Assembly: GCA_012800515.1 (NCBI GenBank)
Contig: JAAZJE010000032.1
Location: 1-31,268 of the forward strand
From: Clostridiaceae bacterium
Lineage (GTDB): Bacteria > Bacillota > Clostridia > Saccharofermentanales > Fastidiosipilaceae
Direction of reading: 5' to 3'
Length of the DNA: 31,268 bases
Made by a program: the position numbers and the translations under genes. Under the pieces are notes generated by a model. It had not been told where the DNA came from, did no database searches, and worked only from the letters and a program-made list of their open reading frames with translations. This document shows, one piece after another, positions 1 to 7,983 of this stretch (position 1 is the stretch's first letter; each line of letters begins with the position of its first letter).

Positions 1-956
1 CACGCCAGTGTTTTTATTGCGGCCGTGTTCTCGGCCCGAAGGAAAAATGTGATTGTCGTAGTCGGATGGAAAGCCGGACGAATGCCGGAGCAACGGCTCA
101 AAGCGGAGGAGCTGAGGCCACGGCTCAAAGCGGAGGAGCTGAGGCCACGGCTCAGGACAAAACCGCCGAATCAACGACTAGGCAGTCGACAGCTCGACGG
201 AAGAAAGAGCGGAAAGCACCGCGTCGGGAGAGGGAAAAAACAACTAGTCCGCAGAGGGATAAAGCCCGCAGTCGGGCGCCCGGTTCCGGAAAGTTCAATC
301 CGATGTCTTTGCGCATGGGTTTGCAGCAACTCCTGCAAAAGCTGATCCTTCTCTTCGTTCAGCCGCTTGAAAGTATCACGAGAATGAGCAGTGCCAAGCC
401 AACCTCTTCCCTGATCGCACTCGGCGTCGCCGCGCTAATCGCGACATTCAGCTTTACTTTGGCCGGCATCGGTCGCTCCGCCAACCGCATTTTCGTCAAT
501 CTGCTCGGCTTCTCCGTGGGTTCGTTCGGCGGATTTTTCCTCTTGCTGGCCAAGCTGCTTTTGCTCCTGTTCGTCGGCCGTGCCATCCGCACTCTGGCAC
601 TGTATCTGTCGTTGCGCCGTCGCCGTCCGATGCATAAGGACGATCTCGCCCGGCTGATCGGGCTCCAATTCCCCGGCCTGGTCTGCCTCACGTTGTCGCT
701 CATCATCGGTCTCGCCGCGGCCGCCGCCTCGATTCATCAGGTAGCCGCCCTGGCCCTGGTCGGTATGGTGCTGTCTTTCTGGGCGGACTATAAATCTCTG
801 CAACAGCATTTCAACCTCGACAGCAATAGCACGATCAAAATGCTTTCTTTCGCGATTCTGTTTCAGTTGCTGGTTCTCGGCGCATTGCAGATGTTCATCC
901 TGCCGCCGAATATCTTAATTTCCCTGCCCGGAGGAGACGATCTGCCACACGCGTAA
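1..956 (+). CDS. Zinc-ribbon, multi-pass membrane protein (5'-truncated by window edge)
   Basis: The reading frame is open from position 3, upstream of the first ATG at 66. The codons before that ATG encode RQCFYCGRVLGPKEKCDC, a CxxC...CxC zinc-ribbon signature, so the true start lies outside the window and the ATG at 66 is internal. After the ribbon comes a low-complexity Ala/Gly/Glu/Gln then Lys/Arg-rich linker (about 66-300). About five hydrophobic segments follow (roughly 411-470, 480-600, 665-735, 735-790 and 840-920). A zinc ribbon plus linker plus Yip1-like membrane bundle is a known architecture in Firmicutes, but assignment to Yip1 is inference. The last 42 bases overlap the convergent glycerate kinase gene. 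Function unknown. Confidence 0.7.
   Translation, partial: RQCFYCGRVLGPKEKCDCRSRMESRTNAGATAQSGGAEATAQSGGAEATAQDKTAESTTRQSTARRKKERKAPRREREKTTSPQRDKARSRAPGSGKFNPMSLRMGLQQLLQKLILLFVQPLESITRMSSAKPTSSLIALGVAALIATFSFTLAGIGRSANRIFVNLLGFSVGSFGGFFLLLAKLLLLLFVGRAIRTLALYLSLRRRRPMHKDDLARLIGLQFPGLVCLTLSLIIGLAAAAASIHQVAALALVGMVLSFWADYKSLQQHFNLDSNSTIKMLSFAILFQLLVLGALQMFILPPNILISLPGGDDLPHA
94..155 (+). repeat. 27-bp in-frame tandem repeat in linker
   Basis: Two identical 27-bp units (94-120 and 121-147) are followed by the first bases of a third (148-155). Each encodes nine residues of the TAQSGGAEA type, lengthening the linker of the zinc-ribbon membrane protein without breaking the frame. This is consistent with slippage expansion. 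Confidence 0.85.
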
Positions 957-2096
957 AATCGCCGCCATCGTCGCCGCCAGATTCGACGCGCTCTTATGCC
1001 GTACGGCCACGAAGTCGCGCGCCTGTCGGTTGATGCTGAACATCGCCGTAACGCCGGCTTCGTAAAGAGCCTCCAGTCCGACCTCCGCGTCCGCCGTTTC
1101 CGTAGCGGAAATTTCCGGCAGATCCCCGGCCACGACGATTACCGGCACGCCCCGCGCCTTGGAACGCCGCGCCACGCCGAGGACAGCCTTGCCGCCCAGG
1201 GTCTGGCCGTCGACCCGACCTTCGCCGGTGAAAACCGCGTCGCAGTCCGTCAACAAATCGTCAAAGCCGACGGTATCGAGCAACACATCGATCCCGGAGC
1301 GCAGTTCCGCGCCGAAAAAGGCAGCCAGCCCGCCGCCCGCGCCGCCGGCCGCGCCGGCACCCGGCATAGCGGCGATATCGATGCCGAGCTCGCGCTTAAT
1401 CACGTCCGCCGCCCACCGCAAATTGCGATCCAAACGCGCGACCATCTCCGGGTCGGCGCCTTTCTGGGGCGCGAAGACATAGGCCGCTCCGGACTCGCCG
1501 TATAGGGGGTTGGTGATATCGCAAATCGCCACCACCTCGACACCGTCCAGCAGGCGCCGCGCCGCCGCGGCATCAATCCGGGCGATCCGCTCGAGGTTGC
1601 CCCCGGTCGGCAGAAACTCCCGTCCGTCCGCGTCGTAGAACTTCAAGCCGCAGGCCGCCGCCGCTCCGACACCCAGATCATTGGTGGCACTGCCGCCGAG
1701 TCCGACCAGGATCCGGCGACAGCCCCTCTCAATTGCGTCGCGAATTTGCATCCCGACCCCGTAGGTCGTGGTCAATTCGGGATTGCGCTCGGCTTCATCT
1801 ATTAACGTAAGCCCTGCCGAAGCCGCCAGTTCCACCACCGCCGCTCCGTCCGGCAAGATCGCATAGGTCGAGGTCAAGGGCACGCCGTACGGATCCTGCC
1901 CGACGAATTCAATCGCCTCGCCCCCGACTGCGGCCAAAAATGCCGCTACCGTCCCCTCGCCGCCGTCGGCGACGGGAATCACGATCCGTTCGGCAGCGGG
2001 GAAAAATCGCCGCACCTGTTCCGCCATGATAGCTCCGGCCGTAGCCGAGCTCAGCGTTCCCTTGAACGAATCCGGAATGAGAATTACTTTACGCAT
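915..2096 (-). CDS. glxK: Glycerate kinase (GlxK/GarK family)
   Basis: The 393-residue protein belongs to the glycerate kinase type 1 family, which phosphorylates glycerate with ATP to feed 2- or 3-phosphoglycerate into glycolysis or serine metabolism. It begins MRKVILIPDSFKGTLSS, the family's N-terminal signature, and carries ADGGEGT near residue 45 and a GLGGSATNDLGVGAA segment near residue 150. Length is close to the usual 375-385. An SD-like GGAGG lies about 12 bases before the ATG. It sits 60 bases after clpC on the same strand with no visible terminator between, so it may be the last gene of the ctsR operon. Its 3' end overlaps the convergent membrane-protein gene by 42 bases. Product position (2- or 3-phosphoglycerate) cannot be told from sequence alone. 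Confidence 0.9.
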   Translation of the reverse strand: MRKVILIPDSFKGTLSSATAGAIMAEQVRRFFPAAERIVIPVADGGEGTVAAFLAAVGGEAIEFVGQDPYGVPLTSTYAILPDGAAVVELAASAGLTLIDEAERNPELTTTYGVGMQIRDAIERGCRRILVGLGGSATNDLGVGAAAACGLKFYDADGREFLPTGGNLERIARIDAAAARRLLDGVEVVAICDITNPLYGESGAAYVFAPQKGADPEMVARLDRNLRWAADVIKRELGIDIAAMPGAGAAGGAGGGLAAFFGAELRSGIDVLLDTVGFDDLLTDCDAVFTGEGRVDGQTLGGKAVLGVARRSKARGVPVIVVAGDLPEISATETADAEVGLEALYEAGVTAMFSINRQARDFVAVRHKSASNLAATMAAILRVWQIVSSGQGN

Positions 2097-2156
2097 AGTC
2101 GCCGAACGCCTCCGTTTCGCCTCAGTCGTGTTTTATCTGCCTATTCGGCCGTAGCT

Positions 2157-4868
2157 CTATTCGACCGTATCTTCCGTCTCCGCAACGGGCGTGTCCTCCG
2201 CAGCGGGTGCATCTTCCGTCTCTTCGGCAGAAACATCCTCCGTAGCAGAAGCATTATCCACAGCAGGCGCATCCTTCGCGGCGGAAGCATCGGCCTGCAA
2301 AATCACAATTTCACCGTCCTTGACGTCGACCAGCGCGCGGTCGCCTTCGCCCACGACCCCGTCCAACATAGCTTCGGAGAAGCGATCCTCCACTTCGGAC
2401 TGGATTGTTCGACGTAGCGGACGCGCGCCGTAGGCCGGATCGTAGCCGTGCTTGGCCAGGAGATCCTTGGCGGCTTCCGTCACTTCGAGTTGCATGCCCA
2501 AACGCTCGACCCGGGCGGCGAAGTCATTCAACATCAAAGTCACGATCGAACGCAGCGACTCCTCCGTGAGCATATTGAAGAAGATCATCTCGTCGATGCG
2601 GTTGACGAATTCGGGATTAAAGGTCTTCTTCACTTCTTCGATGACCATTTCCTTGGCTTCATCATAAGTGCGTCCGCCGTAAATCTCAAGACTCTTCGGG
2701 TCGGTCGCCTTTTCTTCCGTACCCGGTGCCGTACCGGGCACCGTAAAGCCGATCTTCCGTCCCTGTCCGCCGGCCAGCATCCGCGCTCCGATATTGGAGG
2801 TCATGATGATGATCGTATTGCGGAAATTAACCGTCCGCCCCTGTCCGTCGGTCATGCGTCCGTCGTCGAGAATTTGCAGCAGGGCGTTGAACACGTCCGG
2901 ATGCGCCTTCTCGATTTCGTCGAACAGCACCACGGAGTACGGACGACGCCGCACTTTCTCGGTCAATTGACCGCCTTCGTCATAGCCGACATAGCCCGGC
3001 GGCGAACCGAAGAACTTCGTCACATCGAACTTCTCCATGTATTCCGACATATCGACCCGGATCAGGGCCTGCTCGTCGCCGAACATCACCTCGGCCAGCG
3101 CCTTGGCGAGTTCGGTTTTGCCGACGCCGGTCGTGCCGAGGAACATGAATGTACCGGTTGGACGCCGCGGATCTTTAAGACCCATACGGCCGCGACGAAT
3201 CGCCTTGGCAACCGCACGCACAGCTTCGTCCTGACCGACAACCCGACGACGCAACTCATCCTCGAGCCCTTTTAACTTCTCCGTATCGTCTTCGGTCAGC
3301 TTGTTCACCGGAATGCCGGTCCAGCTGGCCACGATTTCGGCGATATCCTCCGCGCCCAGGACGCCGTGCTCCTCCTGCAACGAGTCCTGCCACTCTTTTT
3401 CGAGTGCAGCGATTTTGGACTCGATCCGGATCTCGCGCTGACGTAGCGTCGCCGCTTGCTCGAAGTCCTCGCGTTCGGCGGCCGCCTGCTTCTCCTCGAC
3501 AACCGACTGCAACTCCTCCTGCAGTTCCTGCAAATCCGCCGGCTTCTTCCGTCCCTTTAGACGCAGGCGCGACGCGCCTTCGTCGATCAGGTCGATCGCC
3601 TTGTCCGGCAGGAAGCGGTCGGTAATATACCGCGTTGACAAATGCACCGCCGCCTCGATCGCTTCATCGGAAATGCTCAGCTTATGGTGTTCCTCATAGC
3701 GCGAGCGCAGGCCCTGGAGAATCAGGATCGCCTCATCTTCGCTCGGCTCGTCGACCATCACCGGCTGGAAGCGCCGCTCCAGCGCCGCGTCCTTCTCGAT
3801 ATTCTTCCTATATTCATCGAGCGTCGTCGCGCCGATGATCTGCAGATCTCCGCGCGCCAGAAGCGGCTTGAGCATATTGGCCGCGTCCATCGCGCCCTCG
3901 GCGGCGCCGGCACCGACGATCGTATGCAGTTCGTCGATGAACAGCATCACATCCTCGGCCGCCTGGGCTTCGTTAAGAACATTTTTCAGCCTCTCCTCGA
4001 ACTCGCCGCGATACTTCGACCCGGCCAAAAGCCCGGAAAGATCAAGCATCATCAGGCGTTTGTTTTCGAGCAACTCCGGCACATCGCCTTCGACTATCTT
4101 CTCGGCCAAGCCCTCGGCGATCGCGGTTTTACCCACGCCGGGCTCACCGATCAGAACCGGATTGTTCTTCGTCCGGCGACAGAGAATCTGCATCACGCGC
4201 TCGATCTCATCGGCACGCCCGATGATCGGGTCGACTTTGCCGTCCCGCACCTGCTGCGTCAGGTCGTGGCAGTACTCCTCCAGCGCCGACTTGCCGCTCG
4301 CGCCACCCGACGGTCCGCCACCCGGCAGACCGAAGCCTCCCGACGGGCCGAAAGGATTCTCGCCGGCACCCGCTCCGGAACCGGCCGCAGACGCGGCACC
4401 ATCCGCTTTTATGCCCAGTGCAGAAAATAGCTTCTCTCGTAAGGCGTTGACGTCCAGCTTTGCATTGACAAAGATGCGGGCCGCGACGTTCTGCCCCTCC
4501 ATCAACATGCCAAGAATCAAATGCTCGGGCTCCAGCACCTGACTGCCCTGACGCACCACCACTTGTGCCGCCAGTTGCAGAATCCGTTGCGTGCGCTGCG
4601 TACACAGCGAGAGTAGCTGCTGAGCGCTCACCTCGGGCTGTTCTACCGTCAGATTCGGCTCGCGTCCGTTAATACTCGTCAGCGTATCCATCACCATTTG
4701 CGCGTCCAGACCCGCCTCCGTCAGGAGTTTCCCGCTCCCCTCGGCATCTTCGCGCAGCATCGCCGCCAGTAGCTCCTCGCTACCTATATACGAGAGTCCG
4801 TACGCCCGGCTCAGATACAACGCTCCTCTCATTACTCTATCTGTTCTATCTGAAAATCTAACCATCAT
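2157..4868 (-). CDS. clpC: ClpC, AAA+ unfoldase of the ClpCP protease
   Basis: The 903-residue class I Hsp100 unfolds substrates marked by arginine phosphorylation and feeds them to ClpP. Two Clp N repeats occupy residues 1-145 and a Gly/Pro-rich linker 155-192. AAA-1 follows, with Walker A GEPGVGKTA at 241-249 and Walker B FIDELH near 310. A UVR motif lies at about 445-480. AAA-2 has Walker A GTTGVGKTE near 578, pore loop GSPPGYVGY near 621 and Walker B VLFDEIE near 647. A GRKIGFTV segment near 703 fits the ClpP-docking loop. The protein is longer than the usual 810-830 because of a C-terminal tail of about 40 residues made mostly of Ala, Glu, Asp, Thr and Val. Start: tandem ATGs; the first is given, 9 bases after an AAGGAGG. 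It lies 34 bases after mcsB. No clpP gene is in the window. Confidence 0.97.
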   Translation of the reverse strand: MMVRFSDRTDRVMRGALYLSRAYGLSYIGSEELLAAMLREDAEGSGKLLTEAGLDAQMVMDTLTSINGREPNLTVEQPEVSAQQLLSLCTQRTQRILQLAAQVVVRQGSQVLEPEHLILGMLMEGQNVAARIFVNAKLDVNALREKLFSALGIKADGAASAAGSGAGAGENPFGPSGGFGLPGGGPSGGASGKSALEEYCHDLTQQVRDGKVDPIIGRADEIERVMQILCRRTKNNPVLIGEPGVGKTAIAEGLAEKIVEGDVPELLENKRLMMLDLSGLLAGSKYRGEFEERLKNVLNEAQAAEDVMLFIDELHTIVGAGAAEGAMDAANMLKPLLARGDLQIIGATTLDEYRKNIEKDAALERRFQPVMVDEPSEDEAILILQGLRSRYEEHHKLSISDEAIEAAVHLSTRYITDRFLPDKAIDLIDEGASRLRLKGRKKPADLQELQEELQSVVEEKQAAAEREDFEQAATLRQREIRIESKIAALEKEWQDSLQEEHGVLGAEDIAEIVASWTGIPVNKLTEDDTEKLKGLEDELRRRVVGQDEAVRAVAKAIRRGRMGLKDPRRPTGTFMFLGTTGVGKTELAKALAEVMFGDEQALIRVDMSEYMEKFDVTKFFGSPPGYVGYDEGGQLTEKVRRRPYSVVLFDEIEKAHPDVFNALLQILDDGRMTDGQGRTVNFRNTIIIMTSNIGARMLAGGQGRKIGFTVPGTAPGTEEKATDPKSLEIYGGRTYDEAKEMVIEEVKKTFNPEFVNRIDEMIFFNMLTEESLRSIVTLMLNDFAARVERLGMQLEVTEAAKDLLAKHGYDPAYGARPLRRTIQSEVEDRFSEAMLDGVVGEGDRALVDVKDGEIVILQADASAAKDAPAVDNASATEDVSAEETEDAPAAEDTPVAETEDTVE

Positions 4869-4902
4869 AATTGTTTTCCTCCTTCAATCATTTTTTCGTC
4901 AC

Positions 4903-5982
4903 TCATTCCTTTCCACGCTCGGCGGCGAACAGGTCGCGCACAATCTCGGCGCGCTTATAATCCCGCCGCTGCGGCTCCAGGATTTCCCCCTCGCGGCGCT
5001 GAACCGATCCCGGACCGACCTCCGCCCACAGACGGCAAATCAATTCCCAACTCAGGTCCTCTTTATCCAGCCAGCCCAGGGCATATCCCAAGCGCAGATC
5101 CGACAACAGCCGCACCGCCTCCTGTTCGGAAAGCGAGCGGGCGTTTTGCAACAGCGCCAGGCTCCTCCAGACGCGATCCTCCAGCGCCAGGCGGGAATGA
5201 CGCACCAGCGCCTCGCGGGCCGCGCGTTCGCGTTCGATCAGCTGATCGACCACCGCCCCCAGTTCCTGCAAAGTCGTCTGTGGGCTCACACCCAAAGTAC
5301 ACTGATTGCTGATCTGGAACATGTGTCCGGCGGCTGCACTGCTCTCGCCGTGATCGCCGCGCACCGCCAAACCACCCTTTTGCAAGGCCTCGGCCAGAAC
5401 CTTCAATTCGCGAGTCATCACCAAAGCCGGCAGATGCAGTTGCACCGAAACGCGCAGTCCCGTGCCGACATTGGTCGGACAGGCGGTCAAAAATCCCAAT
5501 TCCTCCGTAAAGGCGACCGGCAACTCCGCCTCCAAGATCTTTGCCAAACTTTCAGCTTCGTCATAGGCGCGCTTTAGGTCATATCCGGGCACCATCGCCT
5601 GGATCCGCACATGATCCTCTTCGCCCATCATCAGCGAAGCCGACTCATCGCGGCGAATCAGAACCCGCGCCGTCTCGCGATTCTGCAGAAGTTCCGGACT
5701 GATCAACCGCTTTTCCACCAGGGACAGACAGCCCGGCTCATCCATATCGATCAGGCGCACGTCGACCCAGTCCTTGGGGTCAATACCGGGAGCGGCCAGG
5801 AACTTACTGACGATGCGGTCACCCAGCGCTTTCTTCTCTTCCGTCGACAGTCGCGTCGGAAAATCGACTCCCGCCAAATTACGGGCGATCCTCACCCGTG
5901 AAGACGCCGCAACATCAACCTCCGGCCCCGCCGTCAAATACCAGGGGCTCACTATTCTGTTCTCATTATCTTTTTTCTTCAT
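4903..5982 (-). CDS. mcsB: McsB, protein-arginine kinase
   Basis: The 359-residue phosphagen-kinase-fold enzyme phosphorylates arginine side chains, marking proteins for ClpCP, and also phosphorylates CtsR. The ATP site is recognisable from SSRVRIARNL near residue 27. The catalytic glutamates E121-E122 are in GEEDHVRI and the reactive cysteine C168 is in ACPTNVGTGLR. The allosteric phosphoarginine-sensing RDxxRA motif is present as RDYKRA at 340-345. Length matches the family (350-363), and every signature residue I looked for is there, so it should be active. The start overlaps the end of mcsA by 17 bases, indicating translational coupling, as in other Firmicutes. Confidence 0.97.
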   Translation of the reverse strand: MKKKDNENRIVSPWYLTAGPEVDVAASSRVRIARNLAGVDFPTRLSTEEKKALGDRIVSKFLAAPGIDPKDWVDVRLIDMDEPGCLSLVEKRLISPELLQNRETARVLIRRDESASLMMGEEDHVRIQAMVPGYDLKRAYDEAESLAKILEAELPVAFTEELGFLTACPTNVGTGLRVSVQLHLPALVMTRELKVLAEALQKGGLAVRGDHGESSAAAGHMFQISNQCTLGVSPQTTLQELGAVVDQLIERERAAREALVRHSRLALEDRVWRSLALLQNARSLSEQEAVRLLSDLRLGYALGWLDKEDLSWELICRLWAEVGPGSVQRREGEILEPQRRDYKRAEIVRDLFAAERGKE

Positions 5983-6529
5983 TCTTCTTTACTCCCCCTT
6001 CCTCACTCAAAGCCTTTATCCGGTCACGAAGCTGGGCCGCCTGCTCATAGTCCTCATTCTTCACGGCCAGAGCCTGGGCGGCGCGCAATTCGGCGATCTC
6101 ATCCGCCACGGTGGCCGCGGAGCTTGGCGAATTCGCCGGTCGACGTCCGTCGTATTTCGCGCCGCGCTGCACCCGGGCATACAGACCTTTCAGCTGATCG
6201 GCAAAGGCTTCGTAACAATCCGCGCAGCCGAGCCGTCCGCCGTTGCGGAACTCGCGCCAGGTCATCCCGCAGTGCGGGCAAACTTCGCGCTGATCGGGGC
6301 TGAGCGACCCCGGCAACCACATTTGCCCCCAGTTCTGGTCGTAGAGATTGCCGAACATCCCGGCCAACGGTCCCCAACTCGGACCTATTCCGCCGGCGCC
6401 GAAATTCAAGCCCAGTTCCCGAGCACAATCAAGGCACAGATTCTCCTGTCTGCTCCTCCCGTTAATTATGCTTTTATACTCAATACTCGCCTCATTTTTA
6501 TGGCAACGTGTACATTTCATCTGCTCCAC
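5966..6529 (-). CDS. mcsA: McsA, zinc-finger activator of McsB
   Basis: The 187-residue protein is the adaptor and activator of the McsB kinase. Four CxxC knuckles are visible: C6-C9, C32-C35, C84-C87 and C102-C105, enough for two zinc sites. A C-terminal UVR motif (about residues 142-175, with EDYEQAAQLRDRIKAL) matches the family and the UVR of ClpC. The segment between the first and second zinc site is rich in Gly and Trp. A GAGGTGGAG sequence just before the ATG serves as SD. It lies 30 bases after ctsR and overlaps mcsB. Length is typical (about 170-185). Confidence 0.96.
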   Translation of the reverse strand: MEQMKCTRCHKNEASIEYKSIINGRSRQENLCLDCARELGLNFGAGGIGPSWGPLAGMFGNLYDQNWGQMWLPGSLSPDQREVCPHCGMTWREFRNGGRLGCADCYEAFADQLKGLYARVQRGAKYDGRRPANSPSSAATVADEIAELRAAQALAVKNEDYEQAAQLRDRIKALSEEGGVKKNEEKR

Positions 6530-6559
6530 CTCATTTCTTTTTTGTTTTCCTTTTACTTT

Positions 6560-7102
6560 CTATTTTCTGTTTTCCTTTTGCTTGCCGCCCTTCTCTTTAT
6601 TTTCCGTCTCCCTCTCGGCAACGGCGGACTCACGCCCGTAGTCCAACAAATAGCGCACCAACATGCTCTTGAGGATCGATGTCCGTACTTCCGAGCGCGG
6701 GCGCCGCGGCAAAGGCGCCAGAGCCTGGTCGCAAATCGCGGCCTGCATCAGGTTCGCCTCCCGCTCCGTCAAAATTCCGTAATCGACAAAATTGCGCAGA
6801 TAAATATCGGCCATGTGTTGGGTCAGCGGCTGATCCAACGAATTCACCGTATGCATGATATAAGCGGATTTATCCTCGCCGGGAACAATCCGTTCAATCC
6901 TGATCCAACCGCCGCCGCCTCGCCGACTCTGCACCAAATAGCCGAGATCGTGCGTAAAGCGTGTCTCCAGCACATACGTAATCTGTGAAGGGACACAGTT
7001 GACCCGATCCGCCAACTCGCCGCGGGTAATCTCTACCCGGCCGTCCTGCTCCTCAATCATATCCTTGATCAACGCCTCAATAACATCACTCAACCGTGCC
7101 AT
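6560..7102 (-). CDS. ctsR: CtsR, heat-shock transcriptional repressor
   Basis: The 180-residue repressor of class III heat-shock genes is the first gene of the ctsR-mcsA-mcsB-clpC unit. The N-terminal winged helix-turn-helix is clear: VPSQITYVLETRF (residues 38-50) is the recognition region, and RGGGGWIRI (61-69) is the glycine-rich wing that acts as the thermosensor in Bacillus CtsR. The C-terminal four-helix dimerisation part follows. The last 20 or so residues are a charged Lys/Glu tail, making the protein longer than the usual 150-155. The ATG at 7102 has an AGGAAGG upstream. A perfect CtsR box overlaps the expected transcription start, so the gene should be autoregulated. Confidence 0.97.
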   Translation of the reverse strand: MARLSDVIEALIKDMIEEQDGRVEITRGELADRVNCVPSQITYVLETRFTHDLGYLVQSRRGGGGWIRIERIVPGEDKSAYIMHTVNSLDQPLTQHMADIYLRNFVDYGILTEREANLMQAAICDQALAPLPRRPRSEVRTSILKSMLVRYLLDYGRESAVAERETENKEKGGKQKENRK

Positions 7103-7241
7103 TTTCCTACCTTCCTTTCTTTAAACTATCTCCCGGCTTCTTCAAAGCCTCTCCGAAGCCTCTTCAAAGTATCTCCAAAGCTTTCTCCGAAACGCCTCTC
7201 GTTGCATCGGTACCACCGGCTTTTTTGCCAGCGTCTTTGCC
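7103..7241 (-). other. Untranslated leader of the ctsR operon
   Basis: About 150 bases separate the predicted transcription start (near 7255) from the ctsR ATG. In mRNA sense it contains several imperfect copies of a CTTTGAAGAGG/CTTTGGAGA-like motif (about 7135-7195). I see no terminator hairpin or riboswitch. The only recognisable signal is the SD next to ctsR. Confidence 0.5.
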
Positions 7242-7258
7242 TTTGACTTTCTTTGACT
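7242..7258 (-). promoter_or_regulatory. CtsR operator (heptad direct repeat)
   Basis: On the minus strand the sequence is AGTCAAAGAAAGTCAAA. This matches the published CtsR consensus RGTCAAANANRGTCAAA at every defined position. It lies directly downstream of the -10 element at 7262-7267 and covers the expected transcription start, ideal for repression of its own operon. Confidence 0.93.
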
Positions 7259-7261
7259 TTC

Positions 7262-7289
7262 ATTATACAGCATCCAAATTATTAGTCAA
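7262..7289 (-). promoter_or_regulatory. Sigma-A promoter of the ctsR operon
   Basis: On the minus strand a -35 TTGACT (7284-7289) and a perfect -10 TATAAT (7262-7267) are separated by 16 bases. The CtsR operator follows at once. Together they explain expression of ctsR, mcsA, mcsB, clpC and perhaps glxK. Confidence 0.9.
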
Positions 7290-7301
7290 GCCCTGTTTCC
7301 T

Positions 7302-7332
7302 CAATCTGTTTACTGACCCAATCTGTTTACTG
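7302..7332 (+). repeat. 14-bp direct repeat in pyrimidine-rich spacer
   Basis: CAATCTGTTTACTG occurs at 7302-7315 and 7319-7332, and related pieces (CAATCTGTTGCCTC) continue to about 7370. The stretch 7290-7421 holds no gene. It is pyrimidine-rich on the plus strand and leads into the 123-bp repeat array. Confidence 0.6.
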
Positions 7333-7421
7333 TTTCCTCTCTGTTTCCTCGCCCAATCTGTTGCCTCAATCCCCTGGAATCCCTTAATCTCAAAACAACC
7401 CAGCCGTCTCAAATCAACAAG

Positions 7422-7756
7422 CCACCCCACTCATTCCCGCTATTTCAGCTTTTACAGCCTCAAACTCGGAACCGACTGTGTAAAAACTGAAATCGGGGTC
7501 GGAGGGAGCGGACAAAGGCGATCCGACTCTCTCCGGCCCGCCGACCACCCCACTCATTCCCGCTATTTCAGCTTTTACAGCCTCAAACTCGGAACCGACT
7601 GTGTAAAAGTTGAAATCGGGGTCGGAAGGAGCGGACAAAGGCGATCCGGCTCTCTCCGGCCCGCCGACCACCCCACTCGTTCCCGCTATTTCAGCTTTTA
7701 CAGCCTCAAACTCGGAACCAACTGTGTAAAAACTGAAATCGGGGTCGGAGGGAGCG
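7422..7756 (+). repeat. Tandem 123-bp repeat array, locus A (2.7 units)
   Basis: Units start at 7422, 7545 and 7668, exactly 123 bases apart, with few mismatches; the third ends near 7756. Each unit contains a 65-bp core (7436-7500, 7559-7623 and 7682-7746) that is a near-perfect inverted repeat. The left arm reads CCCGCTATTTCAGCTTTTACA and the right arm TGTAAAAGTTGAAATCGGGG in copy 2, with a loop of about 20 bases. The rest is a spacer of about 58 bases. Because 123 is divisible by three, frames stay open on both strands through the array. I regard those frames as accidental. Confidence 0.93.
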
Positions 7757-7780
7757 CCGGAAGTGATCCGGGAACGGTTC

Positions 7781-7802
7781 GGAGGTGATCCGGAGGTGAT
7801 CC
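7781..7802 (+). repeat. Tandem 11-mer GGAGGTGATCC (x2)
   Basis: GGAGGTGATCC is present twice back to back (7781-7791 and 7792-7802), flanked by partial copies near 7763 and 7805. The 11-mer is complementary to the conserved 3' end of bacterial 16S rRNA (GGATCACCTCC), so it is an over-perfect SD. An ATG at 7807 opens only a 30-codon frame ending at 7899, which I do not call as a gene. Confidence 0.6.
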
Positions 7803-7905
7803 GGGGATGATCCGAAGGCGCCGATGCGAATACACCGAAGCAAAAACCCCAGAGGAAAAACCCCGGAGCGCCTGTAGCCCCATAAATAAATGTCGTTGAA
7901 GAACG

Positions 7906-7933
7906 TTGACATGAGCGCGAAATGGTGTATACT
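7906..7933 (+). promoter_or_regulatory. Probable promoter of the ABC exporter operon
   Basis: A consensus -35 TTGACA (7906-7911) and a -10 TATACT (7928-7933) are 16 bases apart, about 100 bases before the first ABC gene. No other good promoter lies between it and the start codon. Confidence 0.8.
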
Positions 7934-7983
7934 TCATCGTTGAGTTAGTGGCAGGCAACAAATCCCGCCGCTTTATTAAAACA

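Noticed and set aside
7414..7671. An 85-codon minus-strand frame of two identical protein repeats
   Set aside because: This is the opposite strand of the same palindromic array; frames stay open on both strands because of the repeat period. There is no SD.
7422..7756. CRISPR array
   Set aside because: Units are 123 bp and the spacer parts are also repeated, so there are no unique spacers; no cas gene is in the window.
7096..7788. A 230-codon plus-strand open frame across the ctsR promoter and the repeat array
   Set aside because: It covers the ctsR promoter and operator, its C-terminal part is the 123-bp repeat translated three times (123 is a multiple of three), and the same repeat sits inverted in non-coding DNA elsewhere. 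The composition is Ser/Pro/Phe-rich with no domain.
7807..7899. A 30-codon frame after the tandem GGAGGTGATCC, with good SD spacing
   Set aside because: It is arginine-rich, short and ends before the exporter promoter. No conservation can be seen, and the SD-like sequence is itself a tandem repeat.
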